This document shows, in pieces, positions 1-61,735 of a stretch of DNA of 64,000 nucleotides. This DNA comes from Aplectana chamaeleonis (Eukaryota > Nematoda > Chromadorea > Rhabditida > Cosmocercidae): NCBI GenBank assembly GCA_029168955.1, contig JAPDOI010000117.1, positions 1,525,001 through 1,589,000 of the forward strand, written 5' to 3'. The position numbers and the translations under genes are program-made. Under the pieces are notes generated by a model. It ran no database searches, was not told where the DNA came from, and saw nothing but the letters and a program-made list of their open reading frames with translations. Every line of letters begins with the position of its first letter. Within the stretch, counting starts at the first letter, position 1.

Positions 1-130
1 ATAAGGGGTATGGTATACTTCTGCGACACACGGTCGCGTCGCTCTGCACAGCGACAGCGACAGCCTCCCGCCCTTTAAATTTGTCGCTGCCGCAGTGCAC
101 TGCACAGCGACAGCGACAGTAGTAGCGACA

Positions 131-160
131 GGCTCACTCACTCACTCACTCACTCACTCA
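131..160 (-). repeat. (TGAG)n 3' tail of the retrotransposon fragment
   Basis: About seven CTCA units on the plus strand lie directly 3' of the RT stop on the minus strand. Short tandem tails are typical of RTE-like insertions. Confidence 0.7.
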
Positions 161-165
161 TCCCG

Positions 166-880
166 TTAGCTGGCGTCTGGCGGAGCGGGATGCCCTCTCA
201 ACCAATACACTGCTGTAGGCGCCATAGGAGCTCGTGCGGCCTGAACGATACGCTTCCATTCAGTACGGTTTGCAGCAATACGTTTAGCGTCTTGAACACT
301 GCACCGTTGGGTTTTTAGATCTTCTTCTATATGCTTGACCCACGTCTTCTTCGGGGCCGTTCTCTGGATCTTCCACGACGGCGGCCGCTTCCGCCACAGC
401 ATACTGTACGGGAGCCGGCCAGCATCCATTCGACATACATGTCCAAACCACCGTAATCTTCTTGTCTTCAGTTGCTCTTCGACCAGCGGTTGATCCATAC
501 AGCTTCTTCTTATGTTATCGTTGCAAATACGGTCACGAATCGTGATCCCAAGAATATGTCGCAGGCACCGCAATTGGAAGACTTCCAGCTTGACAAGGTC
601 TGGCTTCAGTAGAACCCATGTTTCCGAACCATACAGTAAAGTCGGAATTATTAGCGCTCGAAACAATCGCATTTTAGTCTCCAGTGAAACATTGTTTTTT
701 CTTCCACAGACACCAACTAAGCGATGCAAACGCACTGGATGCCTGCCCGATCCTGCTGCATACCTCTGCTGTGGCCGCAACTTTCCGTTCTTGCACGACT
801 GATCCAAGGTATTTGAACTCCTTGACCTGCTGAAGTTCCGCCCCTTTTAAGTGCACAGTTGCAGGCGAGCCATCCGAGAG
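166..880 (-). pseudogene. Non-LTR retrotransposon reverse transcriptase, C-terminal fragment
   Basis: The minus strand encodes the post-catalytic tail of an APE-type (RTE-like by inference) ORF. Recognisable pieces, in order, are EFKYLGSVVQ, then a frameshift near 690-715, SLETKMRLFRALIIPTLLYG-SETW, and RRLRWFGHV..D..RLPY, ending in TAA at about 163-165. The reverse-transcriptase catalytic core and endonuclease are missing, so this is a 5'-truncated, dead insertion. A (TGAG)n tail follows the stop, as expected for an RTE-like 3' end. The fragment lies inside the TIR element at 4-1056. Confidence 0.8.
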
Positions 881-1089
881 CGACAGGCTATGGCACATGA
901 GCAGTATGTCAGCCCTCCGCGACACGTCGCTGCGACCCACACGCGACATCTGTTCCTACGACGGCCGTTGTCGTTGCTTCGATGCGGGTCCCGCCGCGAT
1001 TTGTGTTAGATTGCATGCCTGTCGCTCATTACAGGGACAAAGTATACCATACCCCTAAAAGGCCGATTGTGTTATTGTCATTAGCTTTT

Positions 1090-2101
1090 GGGGTATGGTA
1101 TACTTTGTCGCTGTAATGAGCGACAGGCATGCAATCTAACACCAATCGCGGCGGGACACGCGTCGGAGCAACTGCAACGGCCGTCGTAGGAACAGATGTC
1201 ACGTATGGGTCGCAGCGACTTGTCGCGGAGGGTTGACATACTGCAAATGTGCCATAGGCCATTGCTATACTTTAACGACAGCCGGTCGCCGGCGACGGAC
1301 ACGGCGACGGAGTCGTCGTCGCTGCATTGAATTCCGCGCGCTTTTGCGTACTGAATTTCCGCACACGCGCATCTGCACAACAAACAAAAAATCGATTGTG
1401 GTCATGCCATCACAGTCTATGTAGGATTCCGTGACATATGATCATCATTCTAATCGTTTAATGCGAAATAGTGCAAAGAACAGTGTGGAATAGTGCCGGC
1501 AAAGTGCATATGACGAAATGGTGAAAATGGGGAAGCGGAAAATTTAGAAGTTGTCATAGTAGAAGCAAAATACGTCGGCTTAGGATTTAACCCATGCATT
1601 CGACAGCCTAGGCAAATGTATAAATAAAAAGAACCATTTTCAAGTGATTGAATGAGATAGTGACAGCACATAGATAAACACCCAATTTAAAAAAAAACTG
1701 CAGGTAAACAGCCGAACCGAAACGTACAAAACTATAGTGTTTTAATGCCACTATACTGTCCATGATATGCCAAAAATCACTTAATACAGCGTGAAATAGA
1801 TGAATCTGTGGAGTCCAGGGGAGCCAGCGACAGCCCGTCGCTGCCGCGACGGAGTATTCCAGGGTTACGTCACTAAAAACTATAACACCCCTCAGCGTCC
1901 TATTTCGGCGACGGTCGCACGCGAACTGATCCCGCTGCCAACACTGCCATAGCGTCGGTGCTGGTCCCGACACGATGAGTGATAGTTGTCGAAACCTGCC
2001 GCTGCAGCGACAGGGAGGTATAACAATGGCCATGGCCTGTCGCTACCGCTGTCGCTGTGCAGAGCGGCGCAACCGTATGTCGCAAAAGTATACCATACCC
2101 C
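1090..2101. mobile_element. Second TIR element, GGGGTATGGTATACTTTGTC ends
   Basis: Starts GGGGTATGGTATACTTTGTC and ends with the inverse, AAGTATACCATACCCC. Its left 170 bp is the inverse of the right end of the element at 4-1056, making a large palindrome centred near 1073. No intact transposase is visible; it is probably non-autonomous. Confidence 0.75.
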
Positions 2102-2258
2102 TTTCTCTCTTGTTTGCTCTTTTTAGATCTTTTTAGATAGTTTTGTTGTGATTTTGTTCAAGTAAATTGTTCTCATTGCCTCTTGTGCTCCTCTCTACTA
2201 TTGATTTATGAAAGTCCACCGGCTCTAATATCTGCCTGGTGACGGCTAGAAATCCAGC

Positions 2259-2402
2259 TATCCTCTGTTTCCGAGTGTGATTTATTTCCGTTCGTCGCGT
2301 GCGTACGCTGCGTCTCCTCTCCGCAGTTTCTCGCTGTTTCTACCCTCGCTCCGCACAAGCCCGCGAGGGAACAGAGTAAATCAGGCTCGGAACCAGAAGA
2401 TA
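2259..2402. repeat. ~150 bp MITE, ATCCTCTGTTTCCGAG type
   Basis: The ends are loosely inverted (ATCCTCTGTTTCCGAG against CTCGGAACCAGAAGATAT). It has a TTTATTTCCGT block, TTTCTCGCTGT, and GCGAGGGAACAGAGTAAAT. Relatives are at 26167-26338, 27567-27708 and 49619-49775. Confidence 0.65.
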
Positions 2403-2776
2403 TGTCATGCCATCGCGTCCTGCTGCAACACAAGTATAATCGAGCTATGATTTTCCAAAATCTTTATGAACCATGCAATAAGCTTGCGAGACATCATATA
2501 AATTGAGAAATTACTCAGAGAACACATTACTGAACAGAATTGAAAGAGTGCAATATCATGTTGGAAATCGATAACAAAACAATATAAAACCATGATATCT
2601 AATTCTGATTAACACGGAACGGACAGACGTACGACGATTACTATCGATTAATGCATAGACAGATCGACGATGTAGATTCCAGAAAATGTCGATCGAGTAA
2701 CACACTAATCAATAATCGATTGAAGCGACACGGGCGCGAGCGGCAAAGCAGCGGCGCGACATAGTAGGCCTCCTCT

Positions 2777-53428
<50,652 letters not shown>

Positions 53429-53449
<21 letters not shown>

Positions 53450-53472
53450 CCTGGCAGTTGTAGTGGCTTGGC
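53429..53472 (-). CDS. lec-1: lec-1-like exon 1 (start codon, residues MTDAKSY)
   Basis: On the minus strand this exon follows an acceptor reading GTTTTCCAG (53473-53475 is the CAG). It has 23 nt of leader, then ATG at 53449-53447, seven codons (MTDAKSY) and the donor GTGAGT at 53428 in phase 0. Exon 2 begins PVPY, so the join reads MTDAKSYPVPYRS, matching the expected LEC-1 N-terminus. The acceptor just upstream of a short leader could be a spliced-leader (SL1) trans-splice site or the end of a 5'-UTR intron; sequence alone does not decide between them. Confidence 0.85.
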
Positions 53473-54284
53473 CTGGAAAACAAAGGATTTTTTTATGAAA
53501 TAATCACTAACAAAATATTTTGCGCTAAAAAATCGATAACTTTATACGTAGCAATCGATGGATCGGAAGAAAATCAGACGAAAACATTATCATCATAGAA
53601 ATTGATTCGAATTTTTTTTTTGAATTTTTTTTTCAGAAAAAAGACACGAAAAACATTCGAATGCATAGAAAAGGAGCGCAGAATGGAAGAAATCATAGAA
53701 ATACTACAGAGAGCGTACACTTTAGGTCACAGTTATACACTGATCAGGAATGGGCAGAAAAAAAAAGGATGAGATTTTGTAAATCGGATTTGAGGTGTCG
53801 GCACGAATGAAGTTTTTCTGATGTTATGAAAATCGGGTGCGAAACGCCCTAAAATTCGCGGAAAACCGATTCCTTGAAGACAAAACGCCGAAGATTTCAA
53901 ATTACAGAATAGATTTTTTTTCAGTCAGACTTGACCCCGAGGACAATTTCGAGTTTTCCTCTGAGTTTTAGACAAAAAAGCACCGAAAAGATGAGAAACT
54001 TTGAGTTTACCCCAGTATACTACACACTTTACACCTAAAGCATTTGGTATAATTACAAGGAGGAATAACAGGAAAAAACGATAGATGGAGAAAAACCATA
54101 ACATGAGAAAAATTATAAGCTGTTTCCTTATCGATTAATGGCAAACTTGGGACCAATACGGACATTGCTACAGTATGCTTGGTGGAAGTATGTACGCAAC
54201 CGCAGCTCTGACTTTTTCACCCTGCCGCGGACTTCATTAAGCGCCCCATTGCGCTTTCTGACCAAATCCTACTAGCGCCTATAC
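53473..54284. other. 5' flank of the galectin first exon
   Basis: A pyrimidine-rich tract and GTTTTCCAG end at exon 1. Beyond that is AT-rich sequence with no identifiable TATA/initiator pair or other gene. A promoter or an upstream 5'-UTR exon may lie here, but I cannot place it. Confidence 0.4.
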
Positions 54285-54428
54285 GGGGTCGTTTATAGCT
54301 TATATTTATACCTACAGCGGCGTGGCGAAGTGCAACCCTATAATACTGATCGTGGCATATAGCGTGATCAATATTATAGAATTGCACTTCGCCGAGCCGC
54401 TCAGCGGCGAAAGTATAAACGACCCCTA
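54285..54428. repeat. GGGTCGTTTATACTTCC MITE, copy 3
   Basis: ACGGGGTCGTTTATAGCTTA to CGGCGAAAGTATAAACGACC-CCT; inner GATCAATATTATAGAATTGC. Confidence 0.8.
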
Positions 54429-55539
54429 ACAAGGAGGCGAATTCCAACATTCAGAACATTAGGAGTGAACATTGTGATTCTCGAGTATTAGGATGAAGCG
54501 AAAGTTTGCTGACACTCTATTTTGTGAGATCCATCTAGAATTTCGGCGCTGTTTTTCGAATGTGATAATATTTACTAGCTAACGCGTTTTTAAGCTCTCG
54601 ACGAATTTCGGTGGTATCGGAATTCCAGTCGGAATTTTGACGAAAATTCAAAGAACCGGCCGAGTGCATCTAAACGTTTCTACCCGGAGTGTGCTTTAAT
54701 GGGAAATAATTTTTTCGCTACGCGTTATTTGTCAATTATCAAAAAAAAACCGCGTTAACACGTTAGTTTTGCATTTCGTTAAAAATTTTGAAAAAAAAAA
54801 CTACTTGACCACAGCAAAAATCAGGAAGTTATCAGAGGTCCCATATTAATCAGTGCCATAATCCCACTACAATTAGCGAACTAAATTAACGTGATTTCAA
54901 GACTCTGTCGTGAGACGTTGATCATTAATTTTTGACAAAAAATCGCGCTAACTCGTTAATGCCTTAACACGTTAACGTTATAACGAACGCACAGCCATGC
55001 TTTCTACCATTTTTCCTAACAACACATGAAAATCTGTCAAGGTTGATGGGAGATATGGACTCTTTGAGCGCTACACAGATGAAAATATTTGCGGGAACTC
55101 TCGAGGGGGCTAAAATCGCATTTTCAACAAATTTTGAGAAGGTGCTGTCAACGACAGGTAGATTGAATTTTGTTTTTTTTTATATCAATTTTCAAAATTT
55201 AATGAAAAAAATACAGAATAAACAGCATTGAGTAAGGACTCGTCAATATTTAATAACAGCAAAGATTCGCTGCTGAAACTTGTTTTGTAGGGCAGAAATG
55301 ACCGGAGATAACAATTTAACAAATTCGCGAAAAAATTCATTAATCAGGCTCCGTAGAAAATTTTCGCAAACGCTATTGCGTGCTACTCTGAAATTTCTGA
55401 TAAAGTTACATACATGCGAGTTAAGGACTCTAAACATGTCACCTGCAACTTATCTCCATAGCTTTAGGTTACTCCGCATGCTCGGCGAGCATGCCACGCG
55501 TCGGTGCCGGCCGCGTCGCGTGACGGTGTCAGGAAACAC
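54429..55539. other. AT-rich sequence, no gene seen
   Basis: Several ACGCGTTA/TAACACGTTAACG words near 54580-54990; no coding evidence. Confidence 0.5.
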
Positions 55540-55730
55540 GTAGCAACAGTGCAAGTTACTCGCATTGTTGTGCACTATTAGCGCAACTTACATGCTACTT
55601 TAATCAAAAATCTGATCAAGTTACACGCAACATCACTTCAAGTTACTAAAGAACTTGAAGTTGCGTGAAGCCATCATGCAACTTGTATTAAAGTCTCAGG
55701 CAACTTGTACAGAAAATCCTGTGTATAAGC
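55540..55730. repeat. Diverged CAAGTTAC-word repeat
   Basis: GCAAGTTACTCGCATT, AAGTTACACGCAACATC, AACTTGAAGTTGCGTGAAGC and CAGGCAACTTGTACAG; related to 23640-23825, where TTGCGTGAAGCTT also occurs. Confidence 0.5.
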
Positions 55731-55790
55731 AGTGCTGATGTGCTACATACCTTCTCTGCCTCCACTACTAGCTGACGAGTGCCAAAGCTT

Positions 55791-55866
55791 GGCGCGCGGT
55801 GGTGTAACTGGGAAAATGCTCACTCGGAAAGCGTTCAATGCAGGTTCGAATCCTTCCTGTGCCCAA
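55791..55866 (+). pseudogene. tRNA-like sequence (tRNA pseudogene or SINE head)
   Basis: Has an A-box-like TGGTGTAACTGGG and a perfect B box GGTTCGAATCC 40 bp later, with an imperfect anticodon stem ATGCT/AGCGT. The acceptor stem pairs poorly, and no 7-base anticodon loop with U33 fits cleanly, so a functional tRNA is unlikely. Confidence 0.4.
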
Positions 55867-55937
55867 CAGTTTTGCGTACCATTCAGCACCCTTGTGATCA
55901 TTTGTACCCTCTATAAGACGTCGTAATTCACATCATT

Positions 55938-56275
55938 CGAGGCGCGAGCGGCGCGCGCAATGCCTCAGCCTTCGTCTGCCCTCCGCTCTCTCATTTCCTC
56001 TAACCTCGGCTCCGCACCAGCACGCGTAGGAACCAAGGCCGTTTTATAGCCTGTAATGCCCTTAAAAACGGCATAGCCCTTAACCGGGCATGAAATATTC
56101 TTAAATAGTGTTCTATCGACATTGGCAATTTTTGTGGTTTGTCTTAAAGTAAAGGCTATAAAAACGGAAAATTATTGTGGTTTCTACGCGTGCTGGTGCG
56201 AAGCGGAGGTTAGAGACAGTGAGAGAGCGCATGAGAGACGGAGGGAGCAGTCGCGCGCGCCTCTCGCGCCTTGAG
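55938..56275. repeat. ~340 bp foldback, GCACCAGCACGCGTAG arms
   Basis: GGCGCGAGCGGCGCGCGCAA, TCTAACCTCGGCTCCGCACC, AGCACGCGTAGGAACCA are mirrored by TGGTTTCTACGCGTGCTGGT, GCGAAGCGGAGGTTAGAGAC and GCGCGCGCCTCTCGCGCCTT. Confidence 0.7.
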
Positions 56276-57164
56276 TCGTGAGAATTACGACGTTTTAGAG
56301 AGGATAAATAGAAGCACTCAAGGATGCTCAGAACCAGAGATTTACGCTGAACTTCCGCATAAAACTCGAGAGCCACGAGGTTTTTCTTTGAAGTGGAAAT
56401 AAGCATTAAATACAAAATACATTGCGCTGGCGAAAAAGGCCAAAAGACCAACGCTGAGGGTTCAAAAAATCTGACAAAGTCCAGTGATGGAAAACTTTCG
56501 CTACAACCTAATACATATATAAACAGAAACTTGCCGGCGCTAAGGCCAACCCAAAAGGGCAAACCCAATGTTTAAGAGGTGATCAATTCGGCAAAAAAAA
56601 ACCCTTGGTCCGTCGGAGGGTGCGGTCGGTCGATTGGAGAAGAAATGGACGAGAGGACGAGGGAGGGATATTTCTTTTCGGGGCCGGCGCAGCGGCGAAA
56701 AAAATGAATGCCACCCTCCCTGCTATCGGGTCGGGCACTGCCGCCATGTGGCGGGTGGGTGTACAACTGCAAATTTCGGGCCACCCCGAACAATGGACTC
56801 GGTCAATCGATTGCGGCTATCAGAAATGCATAGCTATAAAAATCGGGATATGTAAACGAAATAATTCTCAATAACGTATTCTCAGTCTGCTATTCACACA
56901 CAACGGACGGCCGTGATCGTGGGAGGGAGGCGAAAACACTCGACAATATTTATGGTACATACAGCTGGCTGTATTGGAGCCAATTATTGATCACAAGTGA
57001 TGGGGTTGAGGTTGGGGAAAAACAGTAATAGTAAATAAACTGTCATTAAGGTTTTGAGAAGAGAGCTAGAGCAACATTCTAGTCGAAAATCCCATACCCT
57101 ATTCCAAAAAGCCGCACAATTAAAAAATCATTACTTCTAGGTACATAGAGGGCAGTACGCACTA
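56276..57164. other. No gene seen
   Basis: Contains a GC-rich stretch at 56600-56760 with chance ORFs on both strands; nothing recognised. Confidence 0.45.
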
Positions 57165-58240
57165 CCAGGTTGTTCAATAAGTTTTGTTGTTCGATAAGAG
57201 AGGGTGTTGCTACTAGCCCTAAATTTTTTGGTTTTGTTGGTACACTTTCCATATGAACGTATGTGAAGTTTCATTTCAATCTGTCACTTCATTCTTTGTT
57301 TACAAGCCATTTAGTGTCGCCGTGTCATATCAATGGAAAAACTGGATATCGTGCAGTGATAAAATTCTTATTTTCGGAAGGTGTAGCACCAAAAGAAATT
57401 CACGAACGAATGTTAAAAGTGTATAATGATTGTTCACTTACAATTAGAACAATACAAAGATGGGTTGCTGAATTTAAACGTGGTCGTACAAATCTTGAAG
57501 ACGATCCACGTGAAGGACGTCCAAAAAGCGCATCAACATCGGAAATCATAACCAAAATACAGGATATGGTTTTGGAACATCATCGATCGACTGATAGAGA
57601 TTTAGTAGAGGCTCTATACATCTCATTAGGCAATGTGAGCCATATTTTAAGTGATATTTGGGTTTTAGAAAGCTTTGTGCACATTTTGTACGTCTATTCA
57701 TCACTATGGACGAGAGTTGGGTCTATCACCATGATCCTGAATCGAAACAAAAGGCTAAAGAGTGGTGTGAACCTGGTTAGTTGACTTCGAAACGAGTTCG
57801 TGTCCAGAAATCGGCCAAGAAGGTTATGGCATCAATTTTTTGGGATCCGAAAGGAATTTTGTTTGTGGATTACTTGCAAACTGGTAAAACAATTAATTCT
57901 AAATATTATTGCAACCTTTTGGACCAGTTGAAGGAAGAAACCCGTGAAAAACTACACGGTTTGCAAAAGAAAAAAATCCTTTTTCATCAGGACAATGCAA
58001 GGTGTCACAAGAGCATTTTGACCATGGCTCAAATCCATGAATTAAAGCTCGAATTGTTAGAGCATTCACCGTATTCACTGGTTTTTGGCCCCCCGCGACT
58101 TCCATTTGTTTCCAGAACTCGAAAAATTTATGCGTGACAAGCGTTTTTCATCAAATGAAGAGGTCATAACGGCTGTTGAAGCGTATTGTGCAGACCTTCC
58201 GGAGTCTCACTTCAGGGATAGGATCCATATTTCGTGCTAG
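57165..58240 (+). pseudogene. Broken mariner-type (Tc1/mariner, DD34D) transposase
   Basis: Mariner transposases cut and paste at TA sites using a DD34D triad. A TA precedes CCAGGTTGTTCAATAAGTTT, a mariner-like left TIR. The ORF begins near 57333 (MEKLDI, one base lost near 57350). It continues with a helix-turn-helix segment (KFLFSEGVAPKEIHERMLK, TIRTIQRWVAEF, SLGNVSHILSDI), then suffers an internal deletion and frameshift near 57665-57700. First catalytic Asp: the DESWVHHYDPES equivalent near 57707, out of frame. Second Asp: LFHQDNARCHKS near 57980. Third: RDFHLFPELEKFM near 58106, after another shift. The end LPESHFRD near 58200 is followed by an early stop and no matching right TIR, so the 3' end is lost. 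It is irritans-like from memory. Confidence 0.88.
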
Positions 58241-58734
58241 ACTGCACTACAAGACAAATGACCCTCCCCCCAATAGGAACAGTTTCTACTCACAAACTTC
58301 CCCATTTATTTTGCATTAAAGGCAGCGGCCATGATGAATTTCGACTTCGTTTTTTCGCCAGAAATCGAATGCTAGGGGTCTCTTTCAAGCAATGAGCTAG
58401 AAAGAACGAACAAAAAAAGAGTCCTGGAGAGCCCTATACGGCCCCGAAGTCCACTCGCGGGCGAGTTTTCCATGGACGAGTTTGGCCCATTTCATGGCTC
58501 GCATTAGAACGCGAGCGCAGTTGAACTTGAGCACTGGGGCGCGCTTGGAAATATTTCAATTTTTTTTGTTTTTTTTACATTCCTTTTATTGCTGCATTGC
58601 TTCTTTTCTTGCATACTATTCCCCTTTTCAGTAGTTCTCGTCGTGATCTCTGCTAAATATATTGGCGATGAAAAGTAATGCGTAACTTAAACGAATAAGC
58701 GGCAAATGACATCACAAGCGAAATTCACGTCCGT
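58241..58734. other. No gene seen
   Basis: Unique-looking sequence after the mariner relic with a poly-T tract; no domain or repeat boundary recognised. Confidence 0.45.
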
Positions 58735-58990
58735 ATACAGTTCAACTGCGCATTGTCGTTCAGTCCGCAAAGTGCACGCTGTTTGCGATAGCGTGCTGCG
58801 GCGCGGTTGCGAGTATGCTCAGACAGGGATGTGGGATTACCCGGGCGGTGGGATCACCAGGGCACCAAAGGCAAAAACTGCCCCGGTAATCCCACATCCT
58901 TATATGAGGATACTCGCAAACAGGGATGTGCGGGAATTGCCGTTTGTCGTTTGCCGAAATTTTTGTTATTTTTCCGGCAAAACTCGGCAA
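58735..58990. repeat. Dispersed repeat (CAGTCCGCAAAGTGCACGCT), with nested hairpin
   Basis: CAGTTCAACTGCGCATTGTC, CAGTCCGCAAAGTGCACGCT and GTGCTGCGGCGC are inverted at 60590-60665. At 58812-58918 a hairpin interrupts it: GATGTGGGATTACCCGGGCG mirrored by CCCGGTAATCCCACATCC. Confidence 0.65.
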
Positions 58991-59392
58991 AACACATTAT
59001 TAGGAAACGCCGCCTGTGCTCGCGGCTATGTGGGCTTTAGGGGTAATCCGATTATCCACTGTTCGCTCAACCGTTATCCGGGGTTTTGAGTTATCTGGGG
59101 TGGTGGTAAATCTGTTTGAAAGCGCGAGTTAACTCGCAGTAAGTTTGCGGTAAGTTCGCGGTAAACTGCAGCTTAATCCGGGCTTTTTATTTGAAGATTC
59201 CCAGGAAAGGGACCGGACATTGCTGAAACTACGCACTCGCATGCTACGGTATGAGACACTAGATAGTGTGAAAAATTCCCCCGAAACTGGTTCATTCCGT
59301 CTTCTCTGGAAAAAATATTGATCTGGAAAAAAATTTCGAATATTTAAATGAACTTTTTTCAGGTCTCAGTAAGTTGTCGCAAAACTTCAACT

Positions 59393-59885
59393 CAAAGGCA
59401 CAGTAGACTCTAAGATATGAATTTTGAGATTTTCGTGTAATTGTGTGGAAGACCCCTCCTACATATATAACACGTGCCAAATGCGAGATCTCAAGTCAAA
59501 TAAGCGAGATATGTATGAGCGACCACCACGGGCCCAACCCCCTCCAGCCACCGCCACAGGCCCGACCCCCTAACAGATTTTCGAACTCGATAGCGGCTAG
59601 ATGGATGGATGATTTTCAACCGATCGCCGTTCTTCACTCCCTTTCCGATCTATCTCCTCATCCTGTTTTGCTCTCGTGCCGCGACTGCGAATTAAGAGAA
59701 ATGCAGGCTCGAGACAACTCGTCCACCAAATCTTTGCCTTCGAAATACAGGCATCTTTAAGAAGCCATATCTCCGTTCAAAGGGGGTCTTGGACGATTTC
59801 AGGAATACCATTGTTATCAGTGCGACCCTCTCCACGATAAGGATAAAATCTAGTGAATAATTTTCTGGGTGTCCTGTGCTTTTAA
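59393..59885. repeat. ~490 bp TIR element, copy of 5955-6446
   Basis: CAAAGGCACAGTAGAC to GTCCTGTGCTTTTAA, sharing most of the interior with 5955-6446, including TCGAACTCGATAGCGGCT. Confidence 0.8.
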
Positions 59886-60124
59886 CGCGGGCTGACAGAG
59901 AAATTCGAACTAGTATGCGAATGAGAAGAAATATGGATGGTTTTCGAAAAAGTCCTACCGAGAACTTTTTCTAAAGCTATCCATCTTTTTCTTCATTCAT
60001 AATCTATTTCCATTTTCTTTGTTATCTCGCGTTATGTTGCAGTTTTGCGCGAACTTGACGTGAGATCACCACACAGTTGTTTTATGACTCATTTCGTATG
60101 AGTTACTCCCAGTCGGTTCTAGTT

Positions 60125-60320
60125 TTGTCAGAGCGCGGCTACCGATCGCGAAGCCGCAGAGGCCCCACTGCGAAGCCGTAGCTGCACAACTGCGGAGCCG
60201 CTGCGGCACTACCGCGGAGCGGCAGCGGCCCTAAGGCGGAGCCGCCACGGTATTCCCGCCGCAACTCCGCGATAGTGCCGCTTTGATGCCTGAAGGAGCC
60301 GATGCGACAGCGGCGATTTC
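60125..60320. repeat. GC-rich element fragment (GCGGAGCCGC words)
   Basis: CGCGAAGCCGCAGAGGCCCC, GCGGAGCCGCTGCGGCACTA and CCGCGATAGTGCCGC; related to 48160-48722, ends not clear. Confidence 0.6.
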
Positions 60321-60479
60321 TTTGATTTCCATGGATCCCTCTGTGTCTTGTTTCTGTTCATCTGATGTCTTGAAATGAAACTACTCCCTTGAATTAGAAT
60401 CACTCGATTGTTGACATTAGTATTGAAAAAAAAGGAAAAAAGTAGGGCGGCACATGTGAAAAACTTTCGGGCCAATCTG

Positions 60480-60680
60480 AGGGATGAGGTTTTTTGCCGT
60501 TTGCCGATTGCCGTTTGCCAGCCATTTTTTGGATTTTCTTGCCGATTGCCGTTTGCCGAAATCTCAAAATCGTTTGCCGCACATCCTTGCTCGCAACTGC
60601 GCCGCAGCACGCTTTCGCAATCAGCGTGCACTTTGCGGACTGAAAGGCAGTGCGCAGTTGAACTGTATTGCTCATGCCCA
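60480..60680. repeat. Dispersed repeat, inverted relative of 58735-58990
   Basis: GCCGTTTGCCGATTGCCGTT is repeated three times, then GCCGCACATCCTTGCTCGCA, GCGTGCACTTTGCGGACTGA, GCGCAGTTGAACTG. Confidence 0.65.
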
Positions 60681-61735
60681 TGCAACTCGTCCAACATCAG
60701 AATCTCCTTTCGAAGGAACGTACCATCTTTTGAGCCTTTTCATCGTTTTTTCTGTGGTTTTTTCTTCAATTATGGCACATTAACGTCCCAAATCTTCCAT
60801 TTCTAGTAAAAACTGGGAAAAGATTTTTATCATGGACACTGCCTTCTATCACATTTTCCGATTCCTGGTCTCTCTTACACCGTTCGTTCGACCTTGCTTT
60901 TCGAGAAGGACCTGAAGCTGGTGATTCGGCGAAGAGCGAGGCAGAGATTTCATTATGCACATTACCTTCAATAGAGTACAGGTTACATATGCATTTGAAT
61001 CGAACATTAATTCAAGGTACATTCAAGTAACAGTAAGACATGGAAACTTTTCTCAATCGGAATTGTGGTCAGTATCTGATTCCCTTTCCCGATGGGATCA
61101 CTGATTGATCATGTATAATTATTGTTGCTTGAAACTTGATTAGACATCCTTTGGAAGACACACTGGGAGGGGGAGGGGGTGTAAATTTTGATCAGCTGCC
61201 AAATATCAAGAAGTGGGAGACACTTTTTTTCAAAAAAATGGAAAAACATTTAAAGGTTAACACAGGATTCACATCTAAATTATGAGATGTCAAGTGTTGT
61301 GGTGTCACGAAGGTTCTGAGGGACAAATGTGAGCGTCTTCGTCAGTAATTTCTATATCAAAAACAGAAAAAGGATGACAAATAGTGAACTGATACATGTT
61401 TTAAGGTATTTGTGGAAAAGGAGCATGTAATGAAAGAAATGGTGGCATAACAACCACAATTCATATACATACATACACAGCTGTCGGAAAGGCTTGTGAA
61501 ATTTTGATTGGAGGTTTTTCATGCCAACAGGAAATAATAACAATGGCATCTCATTCCATATAACAGAAAGGTGAGTCAGGCTCCGCTTGTGCACATTGAT
61601 AAAGGACATTGCGGCGCTGGCGCCGCAACGCTCAAACACTGAACGACTTGCAAATTAGGCCGAAATTCAAATATTTCAAAATTTCTTGCCTCAGAACGCA
61701 TTTGCTTTAACAAGGAACATACTATTAGTCAAAGT
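60681..61735. other. No gene seen
   Basis: No domain-bearing ORF; the G-rich run GGGAGGGGGAGGGGGTG at 61166 is the only oddity. Confidence 0.45.

Larger units (their letters stand above)
4..1056. mobile_element. TIR element with ends GGGGTATGGTATACTT, carrying a nested RT remnant
   Basis: The left end near 5 (GGGGTATGGTATACTTC) is inverted at 1040-1056. Interior ends are rich in CAGCGACAG-type words. The segment at about 131-880 is a non-LTR retrotransposon fragment inserted inside. The sequence at 880-1056 is the inverse of 1090-1260 in the neighbouring copy. Confidence 0.75.

Noticed and set aside
56113..56568. 151-codon minus-strand ORF
   Set aside because: Overlaps a foldback repeat; no motif or exon signals.
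60209..60697. 162-codon minus-strand ORF
   Set aside because: Composed of two unrelated repeats joined by unique sequence; no domain.
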